Source: Microbulbifer agarilyticus S89
Lineage (GTDB): Bacteria; Pseudomonadota; Gammaproteobacteria; Pseudomonadales; Cellvibrionaceae
Assembly (NCBI RefSeq): GCF_000220505.1
Contig: NZ_AFPJ01000034.1
Coordinates: 62,001 to 126,000 of the forward strand
Length of the DNA stretch: 64,000 nt
Direction: 5' to 3'
The notes beneath the pieces are model-generated. The model worked only from the letters and a program-made list of their open reading frames with translations, was not told where the DNA came from and searched no databases. Of the stretch, positions 55,695 through 63,455 are shown piece by piece. The position numbers and the translations under genes were made by a program. Position 1 is the stretch's first letter. Each line of letters begins with the position of its first letter.

Positions 55695-56249
55695 TTACTG
55701 CCCGGCCAGCGCCCGGTATTGCCCGCAGTGGAAAACCAGTGGCTCACCGCCGGCGGCGGAAAACTCCAGTACTTCACCCAGCAGGATGGTGTGGTCGCCC
55801 GCTTCGATATTTTGTGCGCGGCGGCAGTGGAAGATGGCCGCGCAGTCGTCCAGCTGCGGCACGCCATTGGCGGCCTTGTGCCATTTCACCTGGCCAAACT
55901 TGTCGGCGCCGCGGCCCGCGAACAGGTTGGAAACGTTTTGCTGGTCGCCTTTCAGCACGTGTACCGCAAAGTACTCGCCTTCGGTGTAGGCCGCGTAGCT
56001 CATGCAGTCGCGATCGATGCTCCACAGGATCAGCGCCGGGTCCAGGGACACGGAATTAAAGCTGTTGACGGTCATGCCGACCGGCTCCCCTTGCGCATTC
56101 ACTGCGGTGACTACGGTCACGCCGGTGGCGAACTGCCCCAGGGTGTCGCGCAGGGCGCGGGCGCGCTCGGCCTTTGCCTGAGCGTCTGCGGCAGGATTGG
56201 CCTGGTTAGCTGAGTCCCCGGTTGGGGTGGGTTGGGTGGATGCCGTCAT
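55695..56249 (-). CDS. flavin reductase family protein (FMN-binding)
   Basis: This is a flavin reductase or FMN-binding oxidoreductase of the split-barrel fold. The 184-residue protein has a low-complexity N-terminus (Thr, Pro, Ala) then ALRDTLGQFATGVTVVTAV, GMTVNSFNSVSLDPALILWSI and GDHTILLGEVLEF. It lies 117 bp after the rubredoxin reductase fusion on the same strand, which suggests a redox unit, though no oxygenase gene is adjacent. Confidence 0.83.
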   Translation of the reverse strand: MTASTQPTPTGDSANQANPAADAQAKAERARALRDTLGQFATGVTVVTAVNAQGEPVGMTVNSFNSVSLDPALILWSIDRDCMSYAAYTEGEYFAVHVLKGDQQNVSNLFAGRGADKFGQVKWHKAANGVPQLDDCAAIFHCRRAQNIEAGDHTILLGEVLEFSAAGGEPLVFHCGQYRALAGQ

Positions 56250-56365
56250 ACTTCGTTCAATTTGTGTACAAAAATGTGCGGGCGGCCATTCTACGGGAAA
56301 AGTGCCGCCAGTGCGTGAATTTCTTTGCTGGGCCCTGATGGGCCCATAGCCCCTAACCTGAAGGA

Positions 56366-58048
56366 TCAAACTTCCATGAGTGGCTGGCAGCGCTTGCTCA
56401 GGTTGTCGCGCTGGGCAATACCGCCGCCGGTGAGGGCGAATCCGAGCAGTTGGCCGTCGTTGCTCAGGAATTCGGCAACGATGCCGTCTGCGAGCTTGGT
56501 GACCTTCCAGTCTGCGGTACCTTCGACAAAGCTGCCGGCACGCGGTGGACACACCACGGTAGGGCGCAGGGTCGTTTTCACGGCGACGGGCAAGGTGCCG
56601 TATTGCACCTCGGTGGTAGTGCCGGCAAGGGTCTGGGCCAGGGCGCGTGCACTTTGGGTCAGTGGCGCAACATAGAAGAGGTTGTGGCCATCCACTTCGG
56701 CGCAGTCCCCCAGCGCGAAGATGTCTGCGTCACTGGTTTGCAGTGCGCGGTTGGTCACGATGCCGCGCTTGGTCGCAAGCGCGGCACTTTCCGCAAGCCC
56801 CACATTGGGCCTGAGGCCGAGGGCCGCCAGAGCCAGGTCTGCCTCGATGGTGCTGCCATCGGCCAGCTGCGCGCGAATGCCACCTGCGTTTTGCTCGAGC
56901 CTGGCGACGCTGGCGCCAAAATGGAAGCGCACGCCCGCCTGTTCGAGCGCCTGCTGGATATCGCGGCCCGCGGCTTCTGGCAGCAGGGTGGCCAGCGGCC
57001 ATGCCTGCACATCCACCACGTCCACCGAGTAGCCCGCCTGCACCAGGTCATTGGCGAATTCGCAGCCAATCAGGCCCGCGCCGATCAGCAATACGCGCTT
57101 GCGGTTGGCCAGCGCGGTGCGGAAGCGGTGGTAGTCGGACAGGTTGTTGACGCGGAACAGGCGCGACATGCCGTTGCCTTCCATTGGCGGTAGCGGCGTG
57201 CAGTGGGCGCCGGTGGCAAACACCAGGCGGCCGTAGGGCAGCTCGGCGCTGATATCGCCGTCGGAAACCAGTGACAGTAATTTGGCATCGCGGTCCAGGT
57301 TGGTGACGTGGGTGTGCACCAGAATCTCGGCGTTCAGCTCTCGCGCCATGTTCTCGGCGCTGGCGGTCGCCAGCTGCTGCGGGGTCTTGCCGTGGGCGAG
57401 GGAGGCGGACAGCAGCGGCTTGGAATAGAAGGTGCCGTCGTCGCCAGTGATCAGGGTCAGCGGGGTGCGCTGATCCAGTTTGCGGAACTCTTTCGCCAGG
57501 TGGTAGCCGGCGAGGCCGGTGCCAATGATCACCAGCGGTAGGGTGTCGTCCAGGACCACCGGGGCGGCCTCTGCTTGTGCCGCCGGTGCTGCTTCCGGCT
57601 CTGGCTGGCTAACCAGCACCATATCGAAATCTTCTTTACCCACACCGCATTCCGGGCAGGTCCAGTCATCGGGGATGTCTTCCCAGCGGGTGCCCGGGGC
57701 AATGCCTTCCTCCGGCGCGCCCTTGGATTCGTCGTAGATCCAGCCACACACCATGCACTCCCAGATGCGGTTGGCGGAGGTTTGTTCCGAGGCCGAGGCT
57801 GAAGCCGCAACCGGTGCGGCAGAAGAAGCTTGCTGGGCGCCGCTCACTTGCGGCTGCTGGGTGGGCGCGTTGGCAACCACCGCCAGCATCTCGAATTCAT
57901 CTTTGGTGGCGCCGCACTCCGGGCAGGTCCAATCGACGGGCACGTCTTCCCAGCGGGTGCCCGGCGGGATGCCGTCATCTGGTGAGCCTTTGGCTTCGTC
58001 GTAAATCCAGCCACAAATCTGGCATTCCCACACGCGGAAGTTGGACAT
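56366..58048 (-). CDS. fused rubredoxin-rubredoxin-rubredoxin reductase
   Basis: A single 560-residue chain carries two rubredoxins and a rubredoxin reductase, so electrons would pass from NAD(P)H through FAD to the two Fe(Cys)4 centres. Rubredoxin 1 covers about 6-55 ([28 protein letters not shown]) and rubredoxin 2 about 93-140 ([28 protein letters not shown]). Linkers rich in Ala, Gln and Pro separate the parts. The reductase has [16 protein letters not shown] (about 177), [17 protein letters not shown] and the FAD motif [11 protein letters not shown]. Rubredoxins and reductase are separate genes in most alkane degraders. A 17-bp palindrome lies 34 bp upstream. Confidence 0.9.
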   Translation of the reverse strand: MSNFRVWECQICGWIYDEAKGSPDDGIPPGTRWEDVPVDWTCPECGATKDEFEMLAVVANAPTQQPQVSGAQQASSAAPVAASASASEQTSANRIWECMVCGWIYDESKGAPEEGIAPGTRWEDIPDDWTCPECGVGKEDFDMVLVSQPEPEAAPAAQAEAAPVVLDDTLPLVIIGTGLAGYHLAKEFRKLDQRTPLTLITGDDGTFYSKPLLSASLAHGKTPQQLATASAENMARELNAEILVHTHVTNLDRDAKLLSLVSDGDISAELPYGRLVFATGAHCTPLPPMEGNGMSRLFRVNNLSDYHRFRTALANRKRVLLIGAGLIGCEFANDLVQAGYSVDVVDVQAWPLATLLPEAAGRDIQQALEQAGVRFHFGASVARLEQNAGGIRAQLADGSTIEADLALAALGLRPNVGLAESAALATKRGIVTNRALQTSDADIFALGDCAEVDGHNLFYVAPLTQSARALAQTLAGTTTEVQYGTLPVAVKTTLRPTVVCPPRAGSFVEGTADWKVTKLADGIVAEFLSNDGQLLGFALTGGGIAQRDNLSKRCQPLMEV

Positions 58049-58081
58049 GGTTACCCCTGGAAACTGCTTTATTCATTAAGG

Positions 58082-58098
58082 TGACCAAGCATTGGTCA
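58082..58098. promoter_or_regulatory. 17-bp perfect palindrome, TetR-type operator candidate
   Basis: TGACCAA-gca-TTGGTCA lies 34 bp upstream of the rubredoxin fusion start. Its 7-bp arms and odd spacer suit a dimeric repressor. No regulator gene is adjacent. Confidence 0.55.
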
Positions 58099-58155
58099 GA
58101 CTTTCGTGGCACAGGAGTGTAGGGAAAAACGCAGCGAAAGTTAATGACCTGTGCC

Positions 58156-58169
58156 AGCACCTGGGTGCT
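58156..58169. promoter_or_regulatory. 14-bp palindrome
   Basis: AGCACC-tg-GGTGCT lies 58 bp beyond the larger palindrome, between the rubredoxin fusion and the small Arg-rich gene. Confidence 0.3.
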
Positions 58170-58316
58170 TTGGCTGACCTTGCAATGGTCTTGCCGATGG
58201 TCTTGCGGTCGTGCCGCGGGTAGCGGCCGATTTGTGCCTTCTGCTAACCTGCCATCTTGGTTTTATGCACCGGCTCCCGTGAGCCGTGCCTACAGGATCA
58301 ACAAGGAGACCGAGCC

Positions 58317-58511
58317 ATGGGGCTTCGCAGTGCCAAAATTCGCCGGCCGCGCCGCTTTAACCGGCATAACGCGGTGCAGTCGCGGCGGCGTAAAAAAGTA
58401 CTCTGGCTCGCCGCTCAGCGGGCCCGCATTCGCAACTATCGGCGTTTTTTCGTCCGCCAGGAAGCGCTTGCGATCGAGGCGGAAGCCGGTCGCGCAGATC
58501 CGGGTCAATAG
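58317..58511 (+). CDS. small Arg-rich basic protein, unknown
   Basis: The 64-residue product has 16 Arg and 3 Lys, clustered in three patches (RRPRR, RRRKK, RARIRNYRR), and an acidic C-terminal tail. It suggests nucleic-acid binding, but no family is recognised. The start is strongly supported by AAGGAG at 58303-58308, 8 bp before the ATG. Upstream coding in the same frame is not supported. Confidence 0.6.
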   Translation: MGLRSAKIRRPRRFNRHNAVQSRRRKKVLWLAAQRARIRNYRRFFVRQEALAIEAEAGRADPGQ

Positions 58512-58606
58512 TATTTACCTCCGCGCGTGTACTGTGGCAGCGCTGCTACCGCTGGTACAGCAACACGATCGGTAAACAACCTCGCGGAGTACTGGGGATT
58601 TAAGAA

Positions 58607-59104
58607 TTGGGACGTTCGAATACAGAAATTAACACGGTGATCGCCAACTACCGTGACAGCAAGCAGGGCGCCGATTTACTGGCTTTATTGAATGAATATG
58701 CCCTGGACCCCTGTGGTGGGGGTGAGCCGCTGCCAGACATTTGTCAGGAGCAATTGCTGGCACGCCTGGCCGAGTTTCCCGGAGCTTTTTCGGTGCTGGC
58801 GTATCGCGGCGGAGAAGCCGTGGGCCTGACGAATTGTTTTATGGGGTTTTCCACCTTTGCGTGTAAGCCGCTGGTGAACATTCACGATGTGGTGGTGAGC
58901 GCGTCGGCGCGGGGGGCAGGGATCTGTACCCAGATGTTCGAGCACGTAGTGGCGGAGGCCAAGGCGCGGGGGTGTAGCAAGATCACTCTGGAGGTGTTGG
59001 AGAAAAACCTGCCGGCGCAGGCCGCGTATCGTAAGTGCGGGTTTAAACCCTATGCCCTGGACGAAGAGTTTGGCCAGGCGGAATTCTGGCAGCGCTATCT
59101 CTAA
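58607..59104 (+). CDS. GNAT family N-acetyltransferase
   Basis: This is an acetyl-CoA-dependent acetyltransferase of unknown substrate. The 165-residue protein has the GNAT core: VVVSASARGAGICTQMFEHV (acetyl-CoA pyrophosphate loop, about 100-120) and KITLEVLEKNLPAQAAYRKCGF (motif B). TTG at 58607 with GGGGAT upstream is used; GTG at 58637 is possible. Confidence 0.8.
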   Translation: MGRSNTEINTVIANYRDSKQGADLLALLNEYALDPCGGGEPLPDICQEQLLARLAEFPGAFSVLAYRGGEAVGLTNCFMGFSTFACKPLVNIHDVVVSASARGAGICTQMFEHVVAEAKARGCSKITLEVLEKNLPAQAAYRKCGFKPYALDEEFGQAEFWQRYL

Positions 59105-59160
59105 TCCGTGATTGGGTCAGTTAGCGCTACCAGATTCCTAGCGAATTACTATCGAATTGA

Positions 59161-60006
59161 TCAGCGGTTAAGTAGCCCTTTTACCGCATTCGGCAGGTCT
59201 GCCGGGAAGATAATGTTCTTGGCGTTGTCGGAAGTGGAGAGTCCTTCCAGCGCGTTGATGTAGCGCTCCCCCAACAAGTACATCACCGGCATTTCTTTCT
59301 CGCCGATGGCCTGGGTCACCCGCTCGATGGCCTCGCGACTCGCATCGGCGAGTACCACCTGCGCTTTGGCGTCACGCTTGGAAGCTTCCAGACGGCCGTC
59401 GGCTTCCAGAATCGCCGCCTGCTTTTCACCTTCCGCACGGGTTACCGTTGCGCGGCGCTGACGTTCCGCGGCAGCCTGTTCTTCCATTGCCTTCTGCATG
59501 GTCGCAGATGGATTAATGTCCTGAATTTCCACGGTTTTCAGGTTAATGCCCCAGTCGGCGATGTCATCAGAGATCGCTTCTTTCAGCTTCGCCTTGATCA
59601 GGTCGCGGGAGGACAGGGCGGAATCCAGTGACATTTCGCCGACAATGGAACGCAGTGCCGTCTGCACCAGGTTCTGGATCGCAATTTCGTAATCCTCCAC
59701 CCCGTACACCGCCTTCTCCGGGGAGACGATATTGATGTACGCCACGGCGTTGGCAATGATGGTGGCGTTGTCGTGGGTAATCACTTCCTGCGAGGGAATG
59801 TCCAGCACGATGTCTTTGGTGGTTACCTTGTAGGGCACCTGGTCCACGTAGGGGATGATGATATTCATGCCCGGGTTCAGGGTGCTGTGGTATTTACCCA
59901 GGCGCTGCACGATGTGCTTGGAACCCTGCGGTACGATGCGGACGCCCATGCCGATGGTAATAATCACCAGCACAACCAGTGCCAGTACTACGGATAATCC
60001 TTCCAT
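59161..60006 (-). CDS. qmcA: SPFH/stomatin-like membrane protein QmcA
   Basis: QmcA is a membrane scaffold of the stomatin/prohibitin family linked to membrane quality control in E. coli. The 281-residue protein has one N-terminal membrane segment (1-22), an SPFH domain (about 25-180, VPQGSKHIVQRLGKYHSTLNPG) and a helical oligomerisation domain with long Ala, Glu and Arg stretches. It is preceded on the same strand by an NfeD-like gene, its usual partner. Confidence 0.92.
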   Translation of the reverse strand: MEGLSVVLALVVLVIITIGMGVRIVPQGSKHIVQRLGKYHSTLNPGMNIIIPYVDQVPYKVTTKDIVLDIPSQEVITHDNATIIANAVAYINIVSPEKAVYGVEDYEIAIQNLVQTALRSIVGEMSLDSALSSRDLIKAKLKEAISDDIADWGINLKTVEIQDINPSATMQKAMEEQAAAERQRRATVTRAEGEKQAAILEADGRLEASKRDAKAQVVLADASREAIERVTQAIGEKEMPVMYLLGERYINALEGLSTSDNAKNIIFPADLPNAVKGLLNR

Positions 60007-60061
60007 TTAATTTCCCCAGATTAGGTCTTGTTTGTTGTTTGTTCGGCGGTTTCTTGTTGGC

Positions 60062-60523
60062 TCACAGCGGGCCGACAACCAGGGTGTTGCCGGAAATGTT
60101 CAGCACTTTCACGCGCTCGCCCACGGCAATCTCGCTGGTGCTCATAAACATCCATTCATCCTCGCCCAAAATTGGTGCAGGGAAGCGTAGGCGTCCGCGC
60201 GCTTTGCCGATATTGGTCTCGATTACCGAGCCTACCTGGCCGGTTAGCGCTTCCAGCGCCATGCCCGATGTGGTGCGGTCTTTCCAGTTTGGCTTGATGA
60301 ATTTTTGCCAGAGAAACACCAGCGCGATGGACAGTCCTGCCCAGATCACAAGCTGTGCGGTAATTGGCATACCCACCGCCATCAGCAAAACGCCCATAAA
60401 TAGTGCGGCGAGGCCGAACCAGAAAAGAACGAAGCCGGAAACAAAAATCTCCGCGGTAACCAGCAATAAGCCCAGCACCAGCCAGTGCCAGTAGGCGATA
60501 TGCGTATTGAGCCATTCCAGCAT
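60062..60523 (-). CDS. NfeD family membrane protein (QmcA partner, YbbJ-like)
   Basis: NfeD proteins are short membrane partners of SPFH proteins. The 153-residue protein has three to four membrane segments (about 10-80) and a C-terminal soluble OB-fold domain (EALTGQVGSVIETN to GERVKVLNISGNTLVV). ATG at 60523 follows AAGGAGAAGG. It is 55 bp upstream of qmcA and probably cotranscribed. Confidence 0.9.
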   Translation of the reverse strand: MLEWLNTHIAYWHWLVLGLLLVTAEIFVSGFVLFWFGLAALFMGVLLMAVGMPITAQLVIWAGLSIALVFLWQKFIKPNWKDRTTSGMALEALTGQVGSVIETNIGKARGRLRFPAPILGEDEWMFMSTSEIAVGERVKVLNISGNTLVVGPL

Positions 60524-60805
60524 GATGGCCTTCTCCTTGGTAATGCGTGAATTTCCTAACGCCCACAGTGTGTGCGCATGCAAGCGGCAGATTATGCCCC
60601 AATCTCATGTGACGCGTGCAATATTGCGCAATGCGCGCAGATTTTGTGATTACTTTTTCAGCAAAAAACCGGGCAACATTTTTCGGATATGCGTGCAGGC
60701 TAGAAAAAAATAGCCAGCGAAAAGTTCGCGAAAACTTCATCAAACCGCAGCAAAAGCGGGGGGGTGTGCAATACTTTCCGCAGACGACTCCAAGGACGGA
60801 CTCCC

Positions 60806-61528
60806 ATGCGAATGACCGCTAACTTGGCCCAGGGCCGCTACCAATACAGTTGTGATGGCAGAAGCATGCCGGTGCAGGATGACTGGCAGCTGGGGCGTGA
60901 TGCGCAGGGTCGGCAATTGCTGGTCAGTCGCCGTATGGTAGGCGAGCAGGGCCATGGGATTGAAGTGCGCGCGTTGATGGACAAGGGACTGGTGACCGAG
61001 TGCCGAGTCAGCTGGAAAGACGAGATGGATGAGGTAAATGCTCACTATCGGCTCGTCCCCGCCAATGGCGAGGTTGCCTCGCTTGGTGATGCGATCGACG
61101 TGGACTGGACCGGTCCCAATGGCCCGCAACAGAAATTGCTGGAAGGCGAGAACCGCCTGTTGTTCCCACTGATGCGGATCTTTATGGGGCCGCTGTTGCT
61201 GCGCCTGTGCGATATGGAGTTTGGCTGTGAAGTGGTTGCGCCGGATATTGTGGATCCGTCGCAACGGGGCAAGCTGCTGGCACCCAAGGTAAGCCACCGG
61301 CGCGCGTCGGTTATGCCCGGCGATGCCAATATCCAGGGCGTGCACGATCTCGGCCCGGATGTCACGGTGTTCTCCTATCAGGGCGATGAGGCCGAGCGCG
61401 ACGCCCATTGTTTTGTGGACCAGCGCGGGCTCCTGGTTGGCTATGACTGGCCCAGCAGCACTGGTCGCCTGTGGCAGGTGCGCCTGCGCGATCTGGAATG
61501 GTCTCCGGAGCTTCCCAGCCTCGTCTGA
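60806..61528 (+). CDS. hypothetical protein
   Basis: The 240-residue soluble protein begins MRMTANLAQGRYQYSCDG and contains WQLGRDAQGRQLLVSRR, VTVFSYQGDEAERDAH and many short acidic and beta-rich segments. No signal peptide or membrane segment was seen and I do not recognise a family. AAGGA lies 9 bp before the ATG at 60806. It stands alone between NfeD and pldA. Confidence 0.7.
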   Translation: MRMTANLAQGRYQYSCDGRSMPVQDDWQLGRDAQGRQLLVSRRMVGEQGHGIEVRALMDKGLVTECRVSWKDEMDEVNAHYRLVPANGEVASLGDAIDVDWTGPNGPQQKLLEGENRLLFPLMRIFMGPLLLRLCDMEFGCEVVAPDIVDPSQRGKLLAPKVSHRRASVMPGDANIQGVHDLGPDVTVFSYQGDEAERDAHCFVDQRGLLVGYDWPSSTGRLWQVRLRDLEWSPELPSLV

Positions 61529-61614
61529 GTGGCCAGTAAAAGCAGACTAACGCAGTAAATCCGGTATCTATTCCGTGTACACTGGCGGGCCCACGGTCTT
61601 CAGGAGCGCGCGTC

Positions 61615-62880
61615 TTGCCTTTCTCCCGCTTAGCTATTTCGAGCTATCGAATTTTCAGCTATCGAACCTCTAGCTATCGAACCTTCAGCTATCGTTCTCG
61701 CCACCCTGGCTTCCTTCTGCGGATTCGCCGCCTTTGGCCGCTGCTGTGTTTACCCTTCGCGATTGCTGTGAATGCGCAGGAAGCCGCGCCAGAGCCCCAT
61801 GAGACTGCGGAAGTGAGCGAGCTGGTACCGGAAGATGAGCAGACGGCAACGGCAGGCGAGGGCGATGTGATTGCCCTGTGGCAGCTCGATGACAGTGGCC
61901 AGAGTGAGGCGGTTCGCCAGGAGAACTGCTTGCGTGAACAGTTAGTCATAGCACCGGCCAATATCACCCTCGAAGAAATGCGTATCCGCTGCAAACTGAG
62001 GGTGCTGCGCGGCGACGTCTACCAGGAAGATACACCTATTTTTGCGACCACGCCGGAGGCTAGCCAGTCTCCCAACGGGCCGCAAATCAGCCAGCGCGCT
62101 CAGGCCATTCGCGACGCGGCGGAAAACCCGTTTACCCTGGCTTCCCACAAAACCAACTACCTGTTGCCGATTACCTACAACCCGTCCCCCAACAAGGGTG
62201 GCATTGCCGATTACGACCCGGACGGACTGGTTGACCTGGACTCTATTGAGATTCAGTTCCAGCTGTCGGTGCAGGTTCCCGTCTGGCGCGGATTTCTCGG
62301 CCGTGCCTCGTTTATGAGCTTCGCCTATACCAACCGTTCTTTCTGGCAGGCCTACAACTCCGACGATTCTGCACCGTTTCGCGAAACCAATCATGAGCCG
62401 GAGCTCATCATGACCTGGCTGAACGACTGGACCCTGTTCGGCATGCAGAACGTGGCCAACCAACTGGCGATCAATCACCAGTCCAATGGTCGCAGCGAGC
62501 CACTATCGCGCAGCTGGAATCGTATTTATGCAAACTTCGTGTTCGAAAAAAATGATTACTACCTGGCATTTAAACCCTGGTATCGCATCAAGGAAGACCG
62601 GGAAGAAGACGACAATCCCGACCTTGAGTTTTACCTCGGTCACTTTGAGCTGACGGGTGGTTTTGAGAAAGGGGCACACAATGTGTCACTGATGCTGCGG
62701 AATAATCTGCGATCCGATAACAAGGGAGCGGCAGAACTGCGCTGGAGCTTCCCCATGGGCCGCCGGGTGCGCGGCTATGTAAAATATTTCAATGGCTTCG
62801 GTGAGAGCCTGATCGACTACGATGAATCTGTGCAGACCTTGGGCATCGGTTTCGAATTGGCCCGCAGCACCGGTATTTGA
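61615..62880 (+). CDS. pldA: outer-membrane phospholipase A1 PldA
   Basis: PldA is an outer-membrane barrel that hydrolyses misplaced phospholipids. The 421-residue protein has a late signal-like segment (WPLLCLPFAIAVNA, about 42-55), a Glu/Ala-rich region and a barrel with NPFTLASHKTNYLLPITYNP and the active site NHQSNGRSEPLSRSWNR (His, Ser and Asn triad). The TTG start follows AGGAG by 8 bp. Before the signal are five-residue SYRTF-like repeats encoded by a 15-bp tandem repeat; no later start could remove them. Confidence 0.88.
   Translation: MPFSRLAISSYRIFSYRTSSYRTFSYRSRHPGFLLRIRRLWPLLCLPFAIAVNAQEAAPEPHETAEVSELVPEDEQTATAGEGDVIALWQLDDSGQSEAVRQENCLREQLVIAPANITLEEMRIRCKLRVLRGDVYQEDTPIFATTPEASQSPNGPQISQRAQAIRDAAENPFTLASHKTNYLLPITYNPSPNKGGIADYDPDGLVDLDSIEIQFQLSVQVPVWRGFLGRASFMSFAYTNRSFWQAYNSDDSAPFRETNHEPELIMTWLNDWTLFGMQNVANQLAINHQSNGRSEPLSRSWNRIYANFVFEKNDYYLAFKPWYRIKEDREEDDNPDLEFYLGHFELTGGFEKGAHNVSLMLRNNLRSDNKGAAELRWSFPMGRRVRGYVKYFNGFGESLIDYDESVQTLGIGFELARSTGI
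61642..61701 (+). repeat. 15-bp tandem repeat inside pldA leader
   Basis: Units starting AGCTATCG lie at 61642, 61657, 61672 and 61687, spaced exactly 15 bp, with a partial copy AGCTAT at 61632. Each adds five residues in frame. Confidence 0.85.
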
Positions 62881-62910
62881 TGGACACACCTGACACGGAC
62901 AGATTCAGGG

Positions 62911-63315
62911 ATGGGATTCGACGACACATACAAGCTCAGCGCGCACGCGGTGATCGCCAATGAAGCCGGTGAGGTACTCCAGCTGCGGGCAACCTATGCG
63001 GACAAAACCTGGGGCCTGCCCGGGGGAGCGCTCGACCTGGGGGAAACCATTCACGAGGCGTTGCGCCGTGAATGCCTGGAGGAGCTGGGTCGGGAAGTCG
63101 TCATTGATTATCTGAGTGGCGTTTATTACCACCGCGTGTACAACTCTCATGTGTTTATTTTTCGTGCCCACCTCAAAGGGCGCGGAGACATTGTGCTGTC
63201 GTCGGAGCATTCGGACTTCGACTATTTTCCCCTCAAAGATTTGACGCCCGTCCAGCGTGTACGTGTGCAGCATTGTCTGCAATTTAATGGCGAAGTGCAG
63301 AGCGCAAAATTCTGA
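62911..63315 (+). CDS. Nudix hydrolase
   Basis: This Nudix-fold diphosphatase has unknown substrate. The 134-residue protein has an intact Nudix box GGALDLGETIHEALRRECLEELG (about 42-64) preceded by KTWGLPGG. It follows pldA by 30 bp and may be cotranscribed. Confidence 0.85.
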   Translation: MGFDDTYKLSAHAVIANEAGEVLQLRATYADKTWGLPGGALDLGETIHEALRRECLEELGREVVIDYLSGVYYHRVYNSHVFIFRAHLKGRGDIVLSSEHSDFDYFPLKDLTPVQRVRVQHCLQFNGEVQSAKF

Positions 63316-63381
63316 AGCTGGGTAACTAACCCGTTTTTGATATCACGTTCGCGCAATATTTTGGTGGTAATAGCCAAATAT

Positions 63382-63405
63382 AAATTCGCCGTCAAATTCG
63401 CCGTC
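63382..63405 (+). repeat. 12-bp exact tandem duplication
   Basis: AAATTCGCCGTC occurs twice in a row (63382-63393 and 63394-63405), about 50 bp before the decarboxylase start. It may be incidental or an operator pair. Confidence 0.5.
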
Positions 63406-63455
63406 CGCCTCATTTAGTATCCACCTTTTATGCTGAACTATAAGAAAGAAGTATT

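Noticed and set aside
55364-56059. 231-codon plus-strand frame spanning the glycerophosphodiesterase and flavin reductase genes
   Set aside because: It crosses two certain minus-strand genes and shows shadow composition.
58144-58575. 143-codon frame overlapping the small Arg-rich gene
   Set aside because: It has no ribosome site, and the competing frame at 58317 has a strong one.
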